This document shows, in pieces, positions 63,425-64,000 of a stretch of 64,000 bases of DNA. The stretch spans positions 2,046,001 to 2,110,000 of the forward strand of contig CP121337.1 of assembly GCA_043554545.1 (NCBI GenBank), in the 5' to 3' direction. The position numbers were made by a program, and so were the translations under genes. The stretch comes from UBA7330 sp043554545. GTDB lineage: Bacteria; Bacteroidota; Bacteroidia; Cytophagales; Cyclobacteriaceae. The number at the start of each line of letters is the position of its first letter. Within the stretch, counting starts at the first letter, position 1. The notes beneath the pieces were generated by a model. That model did not search any database. It was not told the DNA's origin and saw only the letters and a program-made list of their open reading frames with translations.

Positions 63425-64000
63425 TTAATCAAAAACCAACTCAATACAATATTTAGCAAGTGGGCACTCCTGAGTAAAACTTTCTTTCTCTATGCAAATC
63501 ACATAAGATCCTACAGAGAATTCATAATTGAAAATGTTATCTCCCTCACCGGGAATCTCTTCTTCAAATATTACAAAATCATTGTTCTTATACACAACCC
63601 AGCCATATGAAATATCATTTTTCAATTCAAAGTCTGCCTTGAATTGATAGACTTTAGAATTCATGGTACTCTGCTCTTGTATGAAAGAAAGCTCGGGGCA
63701 TGGCTTATTCACGAAGAAAGATCTACAAGTAAAATCTCCTGATTGGCAATCAGGATTGAAAGACTTTAGACAAATCTCATATTGACCTTCAACAAGTGCT
63801 AGGTTTAGTGGCTCACTGATGTCAGCTTCACCTTCACTCAAAAAATCATTATTTAAATACCATTTATAACTGACCGCCTGATCAACATCCTTATAATTAG
63901 CGGTAAAGGAATAAGTTCCATCAAATTCGGGGTTAATACCTATATCCGCAACAGGACACCGCAAACAGGTATTAATGATTTCCAATAATTCAAAATCACT
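63425..64000 (-). CDS. C-terminal end of a secreted repeat protein
   Basis: The reading frame stays open to the right edge of the window; the TTG at 63985 is internal, not a start. At least 191 residues are visible. They form two tandem beta-rich (PKD-like) repeats, each starting with a Cys-Pro (CPVADIGINPEFDG and CPELSFIQEQ) and having a late Cys (YEICLKSFNPDCQSG; YVICIEKESFTQECPL). Pairs of cysteines suggest disulfides, hence an extracytoplasmic location. The N-terminus and any enzymatic domain lie outside the window. Confidence 0.65.
   Translation of the reverse strand, partial: SDFELLEIINTCLRCPVADIGINPEFDGTYSFTANYKDVDQAVSYKWYLNNDFLSEGEADISEPLNLALVEGQYEICLKSFNPDCQSGDFTCRSFFVNKPCPELSFIQEQSTMNSKVYQFKADFELKNDISYGWVVYKNNDFVIFEEEIPGEGDNIFNYEFSVGSYVICIEKESFTQECPLAKYCIELVFD

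Noticed and set aside
1..64000. Mobile elements, CRISPR arrays, tRNA or rRNA genes
   Set aside because: Scanning by eye showed no transposase or integrase frames, no regularly spaced repeats and no rRNA-like or cloverleaf-like segment.

Overview
The window looks like the chromosome of a marine, probably aerobic member of the Bacteroidota, most likely of a Cytophagales-type lineage (order-level placement is inference). The evidence is TonB-dependent receptors with CarboxypepD-reg domains, a FecR/ECF-sigma signalling pair, a C-terminal type IX secretion (T9SS) sorting domain, DUF4249 and DUF4493 lipoproteins, a head-GIN protein, low GC content and little use of Shine-Dalgarno sites. I see no rRNA, tRNA, transposase, phage gene or CRISPR array. 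Nearly all of the sequence is coding.

Left part (1-24.6 kb): the start of an M13 peptidase lipoprotein; a TonB receptor with its DUF4249 partner; a cupin divergent from a histone-deacetylase-like hydrolase; the helicase HrpB; a large coiled-coil ATPase with a degenerate Walker A motif, translationally coupled to an MscS channel; an exported caspase-like protease; an ECF sigma/anti-sigma pair followed by a secreted protein made of two TonB-plug-like repeats; a zinc protease convergent with a GH3 family enzyme; a photolyase/cryptochrome lacking the usual Fe-S cysteines, with a 46-residue DUF2256 gene overlapping its start; and a tight stress operon (OsmC, DUF5661-like protein, CbpA, CbpM).

Centre (24.9-41.5 kb, all minus strand): the most striking region, a probable 13-gene electron-transfer operon. 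Order of transcription: a small HEPN-like protein, a giant 1637-residue pyruvate:ferredoxin-type oxidoreductase, rnfC, rnfD, rnfG, rnfE, rnfA, a 64-residue four-cysteine membrane protein, a plant-type ferredoxin-NAD(P) reductase, rnfB, korA, korB, and a 713-residue protein. This last protein is a paralogue of the C-terminal part of the giant oxidoreductase, but its thiamine-diphosphate motifs and one Fe-S motif are erased while its terminal ferredoxin domain is kept. Together these genes would link 2-oxoacid oxidation or reductive carboxylation, a ferredoxin pool, NAD(P)H and a membrane ion gradient. The erased paralogue and the cysteine-rich mini-protein are the best candidates here for something undescribed.

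Right part (42-64 kb): a YqaE/Pmp3-like mini-protein with a short-chain dehydrogenase; a full Fec-type module (ECF sigma, FecR, STN-domain TonB receptor) with a head-GIN lipoprotein; a second type of TonB receptor; a GlxA-type AraC regulator; a type-2 malate/lactate dehydrogenase; a very large DUF2341/LamG T9SS cargo protein; a YwqK/MORN lipoprotein; SulP and PPK2; a DUF4493 lipoprotein; and the C-terminal end of a secreted repeat protein cut by the window edge.

Functional calls come from reading motifs by eye. No searches were run.
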